Positions 13,071 to 25,022 of a stretch of DNA of 64,000 nucleotides are shown piece after piece (positions within the stretch are counted from its first letter, which is position 1; each line of letters opens with the position of its first letter). Source of the stretch: Spinacia oleracea (Eukaryota; Streptophyta; Magnoliopsida; Caryophyllales; Amaranthaceae); assembly GCF_020520425.1 (NCBI RefSeq), contig NC_079491.1, forward strand, positions 1,426,001-1,490,000. Reading direction: 5' to 3'. Below the pieces are notes generated by a model. That model was not told the origin of the DNA. It saw nothing but the letters and a program-made list of their open reading frames with translations, and did not search any database. The position numbers and the translations under genes are program-made.

Positions 13071-13206
13071 ACATGGGTTGTACGATAAATATTGTACACA
13101 GAGGTTAAAGTTGACGTAAAATACTTAAAAGTTACCCTTATATACGTAAAAGTTGTCTATTTTTTACTGATAAAATTTTTCATTTAATTTTAATAAAAAA
13201 AAAATC
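13071..13206. repeat. truncated copy of the 1508-1805 repeat
   Basis: It shares GGTTGTACGATAAATATTGT, then GTTAAAGTTGACGTAAAATA and TTACCCTTATATACGTAAAA with the repeat near the left edge, and lacks its right half. Confidence 0.75.
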
Positions 13207-13794
13207 TATATAATGCTTGAAAATCAGTCTTGAGAATAAGGCATAGTTTATATACAAACTTTCATATAAGGCGGTCTATAAAAAAGACTTCATAAGAAGG
13301 CATAGTTTATATACAAACTTTTATATAAGGCGGTCTTATAAAAAACGGTTTTTTCATGAAATACCCCTGAGGTTTGCAAAAACGCACCAAATACCCTCGC
13401 GTCTTTTGAATCACATAATATGCCCCTATTTTTTCCCAAGTTTGCACCATATACCCCTAAACCGACCTTCCGTTAGTCCTCCGTTAAGTCGTGTTTATAA
13501 TTCACAGAAGACCCCTATGTGTAAACTTATTGCACAATATACACCTATTTTGAAACTAAGTTGCACCAAATACTCAAACTGCTTTTAAACTTCAGAATTT
13601 GATTTCCACTAATCGTTCACCTAATTAATCAACCTAAAAGTTAAACCTAAAACAAAAATAGAAGTAATAATCAAAGAAAATTGAAATGCTCAAACAACAA
13701 ATCCAATAAGAAATTGATTGAATTGAATTATACTGTTGGTATACATATCAATCAGTGCATTAGTCAATGCAGTATTACATCTAAATCAAGTAGC

Positions 13795-14140
13795 CACCTG
13801 ATTCTTAGTATCCCTAACTATGACCAGCTCTTGCTTGATTCTTTGAAGCTCTTCATTAGCTGTTAGAAGAGAAGTCATATCTAAGGCATGTTGGCTCCTC
13901 ACAGTTTCTAACTCTTTTTTCCATTCTGCTTGTTTCATCCTGCTTGCTCGAATTCAACAGCTCGAAAATTTTCAATCTCTGAAGTATCTTCAGCTCTCTT
14001 TTGAGCCACCAAAGACTCCTGAAGTTTCTCATTAGCCTCATCTGCTTATTTCTTTGCCTCTTTCAACTCATTGAGTGCATGATTCTTCTCTTTCAACTCA
14101 TTAGCCTCATACGCGGTAGTGGCTTCTGAATGATCAAAAA
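13795..14140 (-). pseudogene. captured coiled-coil exon of a WEB-family gene
   Basis: Read on the minus strand this begins after an acceptor-like TTTTTGATCATTCAG. It encodes EANELKEKNHALNELKEAKK, a TAA where the family has Glu, then [20 protein letters not shown] and [16 protein letters not shown]. After a short frame break it resumes as EWKKELETVRSQHALDM and NEELQRIKQELVIVRDTKNQ. This heptad-rich pattern is that of the WEB family (At3g02930/At5g16730 type), recalled from memory. The stop and the frameshift mark it as a non-functional copy inside the Pack-MULE. Confidence 0.8.
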
Positions 14141-14719
14141 CAGAAAACTGACATTAGATAATAACAAAATAGACCAATTCATATCAAAGCACATTACATT
14201 CCTACAAATCCCATTTAATTGCGAGTAGTCTGAAACTACTATTCCCACATTATAACACTTCCAGGACCCACAACAACCACTTTCCCAGAGTTCAGCTGCA
14301 TCAAATTAACCATTTTAGGCAAAACTTATCTTTTTAATTTTCAATTAACACTAAAAATTAATCAAGAACACCCTCCAAAAGTTACAATTAGGGCATTTGC
14401 AACCAACTATGAACAACATTCTTTCAGATAGATTAGAACAAAGATGCAGCAAAAATGCAATTAACCTAGCTATATCAATAGGAATTAGATCAAAAGCAAC
14501 AAAATTTACGCAAAAATGCAACAACCCCAGATTAGATTTACTCTTATATCACTGAAATCACGATGTGGGTGCAATAGAGATAAACGAAGCAATTTAGAAA
14601 CAAAATCAATGATAAAACAACTTATAAATTTGATTGAAAAGAAAAGAATGGGGGTTTAATTGGACCTTGTTAGAAGACTCTGGAAGCCATCAGCAACCAC
14701 CAACCTACTGTCGCAGCCA

Positions 14720-14935
14720 TCAGCAACCCCCTCCCAGCCAACGCACCGCCGCGAAACTTCCGCGCCACCGGAGAATCGATAACCTTCCCAACGCGGCCAC
14801 CGGAGAACGACCACCCTCCGCGAAGCCAAGTCGACCACCATCAGCATCTGATTTAAGTGATCTTGCCTTACCTAATTTGGCTACTCTTGGCATAGGTGAA
14901 GCAGGCTTGCTACTGGGAGTATCAGATCTGCCCAT
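14720..14935 (-). pseudogene. captured N-terminal exon of a WEB-family gene
   Basis: The minus-strand frame reads GRSDTPSSKPASPMPRVAKL, then GKARSLKSDADG. It resembles the Ser/Pro-rich start of WEB-family proteins (SDTPSSK...TPRVSKLGR...KSD, from memory). It lies upstream, in transcript sense, of the coiled-coil fragment, so gene order is kept. The frame after SDADG loses resemblance. The plus-strand frame over the same bases (14634-15128) is its antisense shadow. Confidence 0.7.
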
Positions 14936-15324
14936 AGTTCATAATGTGATCATTACACAATTGCAATTGCAGATCAATTTACCAAAACAGAATTGGGCAA
15001 GCCACTCTGATCGATATCTAAATCAAGCGGCAACTAGAGAGAAGGAGGAAGAACATCTGAGAGGAGAGAGAAAGAGAAAGAGGTTAGAGTTTTTTTTTTT
15101 TGAATTTATGTCGAAAAACATGTATTAAGGGTAAAATAGTAAAATACTACTAACGACAGACTAACGTCTGTTAACTGAAGGTGCATCTCATGAACAGTAC
15201 TAAAAAATAGGGGCATATTATGTGATTCAAAAGACGCGAGGGTATTTGGTGCGTTTTTGCAAACCTCATGGGCATTTCATGAAAAAACCGTATAAAAAAG
15301 CTTTCATTGGAGTATAAGTTAAGT

Positions 15325-15455
15325 AATGGAATCAATTAGTCAAACACTATAACTAATTAGTATAGCACTACAACCAATTAGTTAAACAATGAAACTAATT
15401 AGTTACACACTGAAACTAATTAGTTAAGCAATGAAATCAATTAGTTAAACAGTGA
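15325..15455. repeat. AACTAATTAGT minisatellite
   Basis: About five imperfect units of roughly 24 bp, each containing AATTAGTTAAACAATGAAA or a close variant. They lie between the Pack-MULE and the older element end at 15473. Confidence 0.75.
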
Positions 15456-15797
15456 AAGTGGTCTTTCCGGTAAGGCGGTCTTACACAAAAGTTGTCGTAG
15501 TTTATAATGTCCATCAAAGTCCAAAAAAATATAATGCTATATTAATCATGTAATAATCCTAAATTATCCCAATAATGGTGCTTTTTTGTAACCTCAGCAG
15601 AAGCCCCTTACAAATACAGGACATTTGCAAATGCAATACAAAGAAAACCCTAAATCTAGTTCATATTTTTTTTTTAAAGACCGAGAAGGAAAATTTTAAG
15701 AAGAATAAGGTAAAGCACATGAAATCTAAGGTAAGAAGGTTCATGTTACAGTGGACACATTAGAACGTCTTTTGACAGAACAAAAAATTCCAACAAT

Positions 15798-18700
15798 CTA
15801 ACCAAGAATTTCTTTGACTTTGATCTTCTGTTCTTCTGTTAATGAAGTTGGAAACAAGACTTCGAATGTGACATAGAGATCCCCTTTCTTGTTGCTCAAA
15901 TGTAATGGCATTCCTTCTCCTTTAAACTTCCTCACTTCCTTGGGTTTAGTAATACTCTGAACATCATTGAGATTTTGCCAGATTAGAGCATGTTATCGAA
16001 CACCAACTTTTGGTGTTCAAGAGAGAAAATTGAATAAAAAACAATAAAATAGGTAGATAGAAAGGAAGAGAGAGAGAGAGAGTGAAACCATTTAAAAATT
16101 GGTGTTCATGAACATCAAATGGAAAACCAATTCCATGTATGGAAGACTTGACATCTGGCATATTAGGGGACCAAACAATATTGTTTTTTTTTGGTCAAAA
16201 AATGCAAAGTGACATGTTAGAGATGGTGTTTTAATTGCAAAGTGACATTTTGGAGATGGTGTTTGATAAATATTGTCAAATATTGTTGGTCTTGGGTTTG
16301 GTGTTTGGGAGAGAGAAATATAAAAGATTATATTTTATTCGGTTGAAGTCCAACTCTTGATGTTTGATAAATATGATCTTAGTATTTCTACAATTTATTG
16401 TCATTTGGTTTGCAACAAGTTATTTCTTCAGTTCTAAGATTAATAAGTATTTGTATTATGAGTATGATTTGTGAGGAAGTATGAAGAACTAAATTCCTCA
16501 AATGTGCTATTTAAGACTAGCAAGGTGAAGTATAATCTTGGAGAATATAACAGGTTTTTTGAATTTGTGTTAGAAAATTATGAAATTATAAGCTTGATAA
16601 ACAAAATTAGTACGGAGTATTTCTACAATCTTGAGCTTCATTTGGTTTGCAACAAGTTATTTCTTCAGTTCTAAGATTAGTAAGTATTTGTATTATGAGT
16701 ATGATGTGTGGGGAATTATGAAGAACTAAATTCCTCAAATGTGCTATTTAAAGTAGCAAGATGAAGTATAATCTTGGAGAATATAACAGGCTTTTTGAAT
16801 TTGTGTTAGAAAATTATGAAATTATAAGCTTGATAAACAAAATTAGTATTTCTACAATCCTGAGCTTCATTTGGTTTGCAACAAGTTATTTGTTCAGTTC
16901 TAAGATTAATAAGTATTTGTAATTTGAGTATGATTTGTGGGGAAGTATGAAGAACTAAATTTCTTAAATGTGCAATTTTAGACTAGCAAGATGAAGTATA
17001 ATCTTGGAGAATATAACAGGTTTTATCTATTTGGGTAGAAAATATGAAATTATAAGCTTGATAAACAAAATTAGTAGTAATGCACATGAATCATTGTTGC
17101 AATAACCAAGTGATTGAACTCTCACCTTTGAGCTGATGTCGACCAAGTGTTCATCAAGGTGTTTAATTGTCTTCTCAAATCCAACAAGAGCTTGAACCTG
17201 AAAGCACAAAGTTCAATCATGAAATTTAAATAATATGAGACGGCAGGGATTAAAAGATGCATCCCTAATTTCAAGCAATAACATCTGTCTAAATTGGCCA
17301 AAGCATGATAGGCATAAAAAGTATGGGCATAAAATTACTGGAAACTGTTTCCCCCCTTCAAAATTAATCCCCTAATAAATACTCTCACACCAGGCGAGCC
17401 CTAATATAGGCATAAAAAAGTATTAGTGATGACTCCTTAATTGTTATATGAACAATAACACAAATTTTTCTGTCTCCTTGCTAGATAACAATCTATATTA
17501 TTTACCGAGTGTACTTAATTTGAGAGCAAAACACTTCAGATCCTAAGACTGGTCAAGTACAAACTAACAGCTAGCAAAGATGTGGCAATAAATCAGCTTA
17601 AACAGAATGCCTAGCTAATTCCTTATCTTTGTTATGGGGTAAAATTATATGAACAGAAGAATGTTACTCTGGAGTAACATCATAAAAATCATAGCATGAT
17701 TTGCTATGATTTTGGCCTTTACCGGTTATAAGTCAAATAAATTTGGTTATCCTGTGGCACATAAAAGCATGCCCATGAAACTGAATAAAAACACCAATAA
17801 AGAGCTACTAGAGCAACTGAGCAACTTACAATACTTGGATACATATATATTCAAAGAATCAAAGGTAATAATTACCAGAGTTATTGTAACAGTTGTACGC
17901 AAGTCATTGCCATCTCTATTGAATACATCATGGGGCGCTGTACGGATACGGAACTGCAGAACAGGAGGTGGTTATTAATATGTACTGTCTTTAAACTACT
18001 TCTCATACAAACATAATACTTCTAAACGGCACAATGTAGGAAGAGCTTATTATCTAGAAACAGAGTATTAACAACATAGAAAGCCTACCTTCAAATCTCC
18101 TGCTTCTCCGTCTATTTTGGGCTCGCCGTCTTCATAGAAAAGAATCTCCTACAAAGTATACAAGGTGCAGCGTGTTAAGAAGGATAATTCAACCTTTAAG
18201 ACAATTTAACAATTAATAGGGGAATGTGGGATAAAAGGAGGTAGAGGGAATTCTCAATTCAATTGGTAGAAGGTACACCCGGTTGTATGTAGATCTACAT
18301 GCAACCGGGTTGTTTTATAATTTTAACCCCTCAAAGAGCACATTTTTATAGTTAAAAGCACATTTTATAGTTAAAAGCACATTTTTACAGAGTAAAATCA
18401 CATTTTTACAGCTTAGAAGAACATATTATCAAAAGGTATGCAATTAACCATTAAGGAAATTTAAAAATATACACTTGAATAAATTGGAGTTCTCAAATTT
18501 GAGCGCAAAGGCTTTGAGAGGATATGTAAATTGTTGTTGCTTGCTCACTTCTTAGATTTAGGTTTTTTCTTAATTGGAAGAAGGCACTCCGTATAACCGT
18601 ATTACAGTATTTGAAAAAACATATCTGCGTGGAAATTGTAAAATGTGCTTTTAATCGTAAAAATGTGTTTTCCAACTAAAATTTGTGCTTCTTGAGGTGT

Positions 18701-21700
18701 TAAAAAATTACAAAACGACCTGGTTGCATGTAGCTCTACATGCAACCGGGTTGTTCCTTTTAATTTGTGACAATTTCATGTCAATTCCAGGTAATGTCAA
18801 CTCCTTTTAATTTGTGACAATTTCATGTCAATTCCAGGTAATGTCAACTCTGAACGGGTCTTGTTGTTGCCGACACTATAGCTTATAATTGCAAACATGA
18901 TCTATCCACCATCTAGCTGTCCACAAGTATTATTTCCTTTACCCTTAACACACCAGGAATGAAGGGTAACACTCCAGCAAGAATATTCACCAGCTTGATT
19001 CTGAATGACTTTGCTGCGACATGTTTAAAGGAGGTGGTCCTTCTAACCTTAATATAGAGATATTTGCATGTATACTCATCCATCTTATTCAATTCTAGCC
19101 CTCAATATAATTTTTATGACTTGGATTCTTATACGGAAAAACTCAAGGTACCCAAGGAGGAAACAGGTGTTTTCCCAAGAGTTCAAAGATAAAAGATGTA
19201 TCAAATTCAAGTACCCGAGAACCTGAAGCCTTATAAATGAGTTATGACTTATGAGTCCAACTATTTTCACTTAGATCTTTGCTTTCCTTTTTCTACGAGT
19301 TTTCCAGGATAGCCTCTAGAGTAGTGTCAATTTGTCAAACCAATAACAGGTACATAGTAAGGGATTCTTGATGTTTATGTACAAAGTGGATTATTGCAGC
19401 ACCATCTATGTAGAACAATTTTAATGTGAGGCTAAATGTTGAAAGCGACTTCAGCTCTGAGAACTGGAATAAGATTTGATTAAAAAACATGAATTCATGA
19501 TTAAATTGCCAAGGGAAATGGTTTAATACGGTCCAGGATGGGCTAGTATTTATCCCAACATTAAAAGACATCATTTGATCAAGGAAGCACGGGATCTAAG
19601 CTTATCAGTCAAAACAGCCTTCCACTATATACATGGGACCCAACCCAACACCCAATAGAACTGTCTTTTACCATTGCATTATCCAGACAAAATACAGTAC
19701 ACAGTACAGTAAGAGTCCCATAGTATGAAGCGAAGACATTTGTTCAAAGACATCAGATGTAAGCCTCTAAAAATAGATAAAACCTTACCTCTCCGTCTTT
19801 CATCCCTTTCTCGATATCTACTGTTAAAGAATAACCTTCGCGTTCATATTTTACATTTGGACACTTGTCGCAAACCTGCAAAACGTAGAATGAAGAGTGT
19901 ATTAGTTAGATAAAATACAATGGCGCCTGTAATAAAGCACATCAAACTTCAAACATGATGGATCATAGTGATTGTTAAGACTGTATGACACCCACCCTCC
20001 CCCCCAACCCCACCCCCGAGACTCTTCAAAAGAAAGGTCAAGCATAAATACATGACAGTCTAACTCTAACCCAGACAGCCGGGTCATAAACGATTACGGA
20101 TAAATTATAGCTATTAGCCTATTACAGATTTACAGCATGACCGGGTGAACAACACACCAACTACTAGCGAAAGTCACAAAACACGGAAAGCATACTATGA
20201 CACTAATAAGCACAATCATACCTGCAGGAAAAAAAGAGGCTTCATGATAGTAGCTTAAAAGCATTTATAAATGCCATACCTGCTCCGTTATCTGCTGGTA
20301 CATTCCTGGACCTATTTGGCGATGATAGACCTCATTACGACAATTGCAGTCTCTTTTTCCTGATGCCGGCTTTATGACATTTTTCTCCCTCCACACCTGG
20401 CATGTACAAGCCAGATAATTTAGGTATAGTGATCATCTCAAAATGAAAAGTTATGTCCAGCTCTCTAGTACAAATTATAAATAACATCCTCTCAAGTCAC
20501 CTGCTGGCATACAACACCGCTAAAGCATGGTCACACTACTTATTCTAAAAATATTTGTAGTGGGTTAGGACATGCTTTCACAGTACATGAGATTAGATAG
20601 CCTTAAAGTAAGAAGGAGCTCTGCTTTCTGTTGGGTTAGGTACACAGAGTAGTACTAAAAGGAAAAAGATCGGCTAGAATCAGTGGTGGATCTAGAAATT
20701 TTTAATTTGGGGTTCAAAAGCAACTTTATAACACACAAAAGTACTTTTTAATTTTTTTGAAGAAAATTCCTAATCCAGCTACAGGCGAGATCCATATTCA
20801 AGAAAACCAAAGTTTTTTTTTTTGTAATACTTGAATGTTCACTAATATGAATGATTCAGTTGAGGAAGGAGGAAGAAAAAAACTACGAGGGGAAATTATT
20901 TTCTAACCTCACGGGAGAGACAACAAAAAAATACAAAAAAAACAATATAAATAGTATTGTACAGGTCACATTCTCACTTATTCTCCTCAGTCTTTGCGTG
21001 CTAAGGAATGAATGAATGATGGCTTGCTTTAGACCTTAGAGTTTGGACAACTGGTAAATTGTACCTTGTCTAGTTGTCTTCTTATGTGCGTTTTGATCTA
21101 AAAGGGGGAACAAAAGTATAGGCTTACTGATCTGAGCCAAGAAGCTGGCCAAATCATTACAAAATGGGGATGTAGATGCTCACAGTCCAGGCCATATGGA
21201 CTCACTACTGCCTAGAACTAAAGAGAAGGGTTATTTTCAAAATAAAAAATCAGTAACTTCAGTCAAGAGAAGGGCAAACTAAACCACAATGGAAGTCAAC
21301 AACAGGGTAATCCAACCTTGAACGAGAAAAAGGAAAGGGAACTACGAAAGAGAGACAAAAACTTATGTTCATCCACTGAACTCAATTTCATAACTTCTGA
21401 CAGTAATCGAGGATTAATAATTTACAGCAAAATTTCAGATGACTAATTGGGTAGAGAAATGCTGCTCCACAACTTATGCATGTTTTTTTTTTTAAATGCA
21501 TAACTCGTGAGACATTTCCTGGTTGTAAAAAATGCAGTCATTCTATATTTTCTTTTTTGTATCGCCTCTACGGTGATGTGATTGGTGTCCTTCTCAATTC
21601 ATGCAGCAAAAAGGTCTCTCTATAATTAAATAGCATTAATTAATTCAGAAAATGATATAAACCTACCTTCATTGTGCCTCCCATGTACAGATCTTCCAAT

Positions 21701-24406
21701 GATGCTTCTAATTCTACAATCACATCATCCCCTTTCAATACTTTCTCTTCCTCTTCCTCCATGCCTCCTCCAAAGAATCTATAAAAACATCAAAATTGTG
21801 AATTAGCTTGCAGATCAGAATGGCCATTTATTAAGCTAACCTAATGCACAAAGAATTAAAAGGCGCATCATCAAGCAAGTAGATTTAGACTTTGTTGACA
21901 ATAACCACAACCCTACGTTACTGTCCTTGGAGCAGGGTCTCAACTCTAAAGTAAAAGAACTTACTAACCAAATTCTATCTGGTTTAAGTTTAACAATTAT
22001 TATATTTACTACCAAACGAGAAAACTCTTACATATCCTTGAGTTCCAAAGCAGAAAAGATAAACAAGGATATTTAACATGTATTCTAAATCATATACATG
22101 AGACAGAAATATCATCAAGACCAACGCACATATGTTTCAAAAAGAGTCCTATGGTTTGGTGCACAATGGATTATTAATTTACTTATCTTTAATTGGGAGT
22201 GGGGGGGGGGGGGGGGAGCAAAATGACCACTTTAAGTTTGTATTTGCAGAAAGGCTAGTTTAAAAACCTTCCTTCTATAAGTCGCAATTAAGAATTACAC
22301 TATGAAATGGTCCAGGCCAATGTATAAAAAAGCTCAAGGAGTCAAGGCGCACCAAGGAGATTTGGAGTTCCCTACGGCGCACCTCATTGAAGTGAAGTGC
22401 ACCTAATGAACTAGAAAATGTGAAAGAAAATGTTGTTGACTCAGGGGGTGCGCCTCAGATTTCTTCGAAATAGTTTTGCCACGACCACAGAAAGCGCATG
22501 GACCCTAACGCTCTGCACCTCAAGCGCACTTTTTTAAACATTTGTTCAAGCTAATAATAAGATGCGCTTTTTGTAAAAAACAATCTTCACAAGGTTCTTT
22601 CTAACCAGAAGAACCAGTCTTCATTTATTTCTTTTTGTCAAAAGAGAACCAATGTTCACAACTTCCTTTTTTATTATAAATTTATAATAAAAAATAGTCT
22701 CCACAAGTTCCTTCTGTTCATTTGACCTTCTGGCACTCTACATGTATAGGCAGAGTTCATTCTAACTACTAAGCCTGATATGATGACAGTTGCACCAGAC
22801 CACCAGTAAATGATTTGAAAATTCACTCCCCGGTTACCCATACACTTATGTCCAACTTGTAAGACCAACAAAATGGTCTAACTCAACTAAATAGTTATCC
22901 TTCTCTTCCTTTTCCTTCAAACATTTCAATGTACAAAATTCCATTTATCAATATGTTTCAGTGAACACTGACATTGTTTTTCTATCAAGGAGGAAATTTT
23001 TAGCAGTAAACTATGTATAAGCATAACCCATATCCCATCCACTATTGGCATGACACTCATAACCCCTATTTCCCTGATTTGTTACCCAATAACCTACTAA
23101 CTATTTCTGAGCTTTAAGTCTATTCTACCCCAAATTGTCCTAATCTCGAAATTAAATGCTCTCGGAAAGAACATTTCAGAGTACCACATTGTCCACATTA
23201 TCCAAGTAAAGGAGAGCGTTTTCTTTCAATGAAGGATTGACAAGAAAACCAACTTCGTTCCAGTAGAAAAACTAAAACATTAACAACATAAAAAATCAGC
23301 TTCACTTTTCCAGAAGTGCCAGTACAAGGGATATATTAACTTACTGGCTGAATACGTCCTGGAACCCACCACCACCACCACCACGGCTTCCGCCACTTGC
23401 GGCATATTGTTTAAGACCCTCCTCTCCGTACCTATCATATACATTCCTCTTCTCACTATCTGTCAAAATTTCATAAGCTGCCAAAAACAAACAAATCTTA
23501 ATAATCAAATCCTAAACCAAAACACCTACCTAATTAACCTCTGACAATTTTAAGAAAATAAAAATATTCCAAAAATAATAATATCAAACCAACATTTGAA
23601 TACAACTACCATATATAATAATATAAAGCACAATTTCAAATTAACTAGTATTTCATAAACTAAAAAATTGCCAGCAGCAAGATTTTCTGACATTGTTGCT
23701 ATGATTTATCTAATTTGAGTGTAAATTGATCACCATTTCGCACTTGTTAACAAAATGGAAATATAATTAGATGTTAAATTAAATCACTATCTATTTAACT
23801 CCAGCAATTTAAAAGTTGCAAATACTCCGTAACTAATACAACAAACTTATACTCTATAGCAATTTAAATAACTACTTTGTAAAACAAAAGTATACAGTTA
23901 CATACTACATTTATTGACATTGTTAATACTTAATATAATTTATCTAATTTGACCCCAAATCTATCACCACTTCGAGCTTGATTAACAAAATGATACTCCG
24001 TACTGTAATTTGATACCAAATTTGATCATAAATTGGAACAGATTTATAAAAAAAGTGAATTACCATTATTAATCTCGGCAAATTTCTTGGTGGCCTCCTC
24101 ATTGCCTTGATTCTTGTCAGGATGATACTTCAACGCGAGTTTCCTGTAAGCTCGTTTGATCTGATCATCTGAAGCTCCTTTCGGCACTTGCAATATGTCA
24201 TAATAACTCTTCCTAGATTATACCCAAACAAATTACACAAAAATCAGCTCTTCGTTCATTCATTCACAATTTCATACATAAAATTGAAAAAAAATATCAA
24301 AAATTAAGAGGAGAGAGAAATGAGCATACGCTGCAATGGAGAAAACGGTGTAAGATAAAATGCAAGCGAGAAACAACAGATTCAACGTTGTTCTCCGAAT
24401 CGCCAT
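15798..24406 (-). CDS. ERDJ3B: ERdj3B, ER-lumenal DnaJ co-chaperone
   Basis: Ten exons on the minus strand: 24406-24330, 24212-24064, 23477-23345, 21778-21667, 20396-20280, 19875-19789, 18148-18089, 17953-17876, 17197-17126 and 15956-15798. Together they encode 347 residues, against about 346 in Arabidopsis from memory. A signal peptide ([20 protein letters not shown], continuing VFSIA) leads into a J domain starting [13 protein letters not shown] with HPD in [11 protein letters not shown] short Gly-rich linker ([10 protein letters not shown]) follows, then the substrate-binding domain with CNC and CDKC cysteines. The end is [13 protein letters not shown] with no HDEL. Known role: it binds BiP with SDF2 in the ER, needed for receptor-kinase folding (EFR) and anther heat tolerance. 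Introns are long and MITE-loaded; the exons are intact. Confidence 0.95.
15986..16378. repeat. PIF/Harbinger-type MITE in ERdj3B intron 9
   Basis: Inverted ends GAGCATGTTATCGAACACC and GATCATATTTATCAAACATC (read inwards), flanked by TTA on both sides (15983-15985 and 16379-16381). The TTA duplication and GAGCAT end fit Tourist/PIF-Harbinger elements. The left border is only 30 bp from the exon 10 acceptor. Confidence 0.82.
16382..17075. repeat. three tandem copies of a ~235-bp intron segment
   Basis: Units begin near 16382, 16617 and 16848. Each carries GTATTTCTACAAT, TTTGGTTTGCAACAAGTTAT, AGTATAATCTTGGAGAATAT and AAATTATAAGCTTGATAAAC. Copies differ by small indels and substitutions. The array lies wholly in ERdj3B intron 9, directly beside the MITE at 15986-16378. 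Confidence 0.88.
18276..18755. repeat. foldback element with palindromic ends in ERdj3B intron 6
   Basis: Each end carries a near-perfect 32-bp palindrome centred on TGTAGATCTACA (left) or TGTAGCTCTACA (right), framed by CCCGGTTG and CAACCGGG. Just inside, ATTTTAACCCCTCAAAGAGC on the left is answered in inverted form on the right. The middle contains repeated AGCACATTTTTATAGTTAAA words. No clear target duplication is seen. Confidence 0.7.
18757..18850. repeat. perfect 47-bp tandem duplication
   Basis: The block CCTTTTAATTTGTGACAATT, continuing TCATGTCAATTCCAGGTAAT, occurs twice head to tail without a mismatch. It lies next to the foldback element in ERdj3B intron 6. The copies contain CAGGTAA, a donor-like word, with no sign of use. 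Confidence 0.9.
22201..22216. repeat. poly(G) tract in ERdj3B intron 3
   Basis: An uninterrupted run of 16 or more G residues in otherwise AT-rich intron sequence. It is the only such run in the window. It may be a true homopolymer or an assembly-sensitive site. Confidence 0.85.
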
Positions 24407-24499
24407 TGATTTGCTCAGGAGAGATTCGTGATCTCTCCACTCCGAATTTCAAATTTCTAGGGTTTCAATTCAGAAAATGTCTGGATATTCTAAACTGAC

Positions 24500-24558
24500 G
24501 ATTGATTGATTGATTGAACAATTGAACAATTGAACAATTGAACAATTGAACAATTGAA
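24500..24558. repeat. GATT/GAACAATT simple repeat in the ERdj3B leader
   Basis: About four GATT units grade into five or six GAACAATT units, 95 to 150 bp upstream of the ERdj3B start codon on the gene's sense. It probably lies in the 5' UTR or core promoter. Copy number is likely to vary between accessions. Confidence 0.85.
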
Positions 24559-24737
24559 ATGCTTCCCTCAATCTCCACAAAACTCGGATTTTCGCTTGCG
24601 CTCTCTTCTTTGAGCAGGAGTGTGAAATTTTTGTTTGTTTTTGCGAAAGAAGAGTGTAAAAAGTACGACTGGGTAATCAAACCGACGTGTTCTTAATCGA
24701 AATCGACCAATCAGAATGCAGTTTTTGTTGGCTGTGT

Positions 24738-24756
24738 CCAATGGGAGAACGCCACG
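24738..24756 (+). promoter_or_regulatory. ER-stress response element (ERSE) upstream of ERdj3B
   Basis: The sequence is CCAAT, nine bases, CCACG: an exact match to the ERSE consensus CCAAT-N9-CCACG. NF-Y and bZIP28-type factors recognise this element in plant ER chaperone promoters. It lies 332 to 350 bp upstream of the start codon, in the opposite orientation to the gene, which the element tolerates. The CCACG half runs into a G-box (CCACGTGG), and another CCAAT lies near 24709. Confidence 0.75.
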
Positions 24757-25022
24757 TGGGATGCTCTCGTTAAAGTTGGGTGTTTGCCGTTTCAGAACGG
24801 CATGGACGATATGAGACATTGGGACTTTTGGGATATGTAAAACTTTGAATTTTCATGTTAAGGACTTGAACGTATTTTTTATATTGACTTATTTTAATAA
24901 AAATAAATTTAATAAACATAAGTTTTTTCGCATCATTAATGAACAAATAAGTTCTTTTCAGTTAAATTAAGTTCAGTTATTTCAAAAAAAAAAAAAATTA
25001 AGTTCAGTTAAATTAAGTTGTA

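Larger units (their letters stand above)
13346..15290. mobile_element. Pack-MULE: Mutator-like element with captured gene fragments
   Basis: A 1945-bp element with terminal inverted repeats of roughly 90 bp at 13346-13435 and 15205-15290, nearly identical (for example CCAAATACCCTCGCGTC, then CACATAATATGCCCCTAT). It is flanked by a perfect 9-bp duplication TATAAAAAA (13337-13345 and 15291-15299), the Mutator signature. There is no transposase. The inside holds two collinear fragments of a WEB-family gene on the minus strand, with intron remnants. It has landed in an older element whose GGCGGTCTTA ends are visible at 13330 and 15473. Confidence 0.9.
8216..15797. other. intergenic, transposon-rich, no functional gene seen
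   Basis: Region between the 5' end of PLIP and the 3' end of ERdj3B. It contains a direct duplication (8873-9087), three Stowaway-type MITEs, a MULE-type MITE (10876-11123), a Pack-MULE (13346-15290) and repeat debris. The PLIP promoter lies just above 8215; an A/T run with TATTTATTTAT near 8350-8363 could serve as a TATA region. Confidence 0.7.

Noticed and set aside
14634-15128. 164-codon plus-strand open frame in the Pack-MULE
   Set aside because: It is antisense to the captured WEB-family N-terminal exon and includes the terminal repeat side; composition is Pro/Arg-rich shadow coding.
15325-15455. CRISPR-like regular repeats
   Set aside because: Plant nuclear DNA; units are contiguous and imperfect, with no unique spacers.
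20681-20960. possible full copy of the 113-292 MITE family in ERdj3B intron 4
   Set aside because: Only the left end (CAGTGGTGGATCTAG) is convincing; no matching right end or octamer duplication was found.
22315-22560. AAGGCGCACC/GTGCGCCT-rich stretch in ERdj3B intron 3
   Set aside because: It looks like a degraded repeat with scattered GCGC words, but I could not define ends or a duplication.
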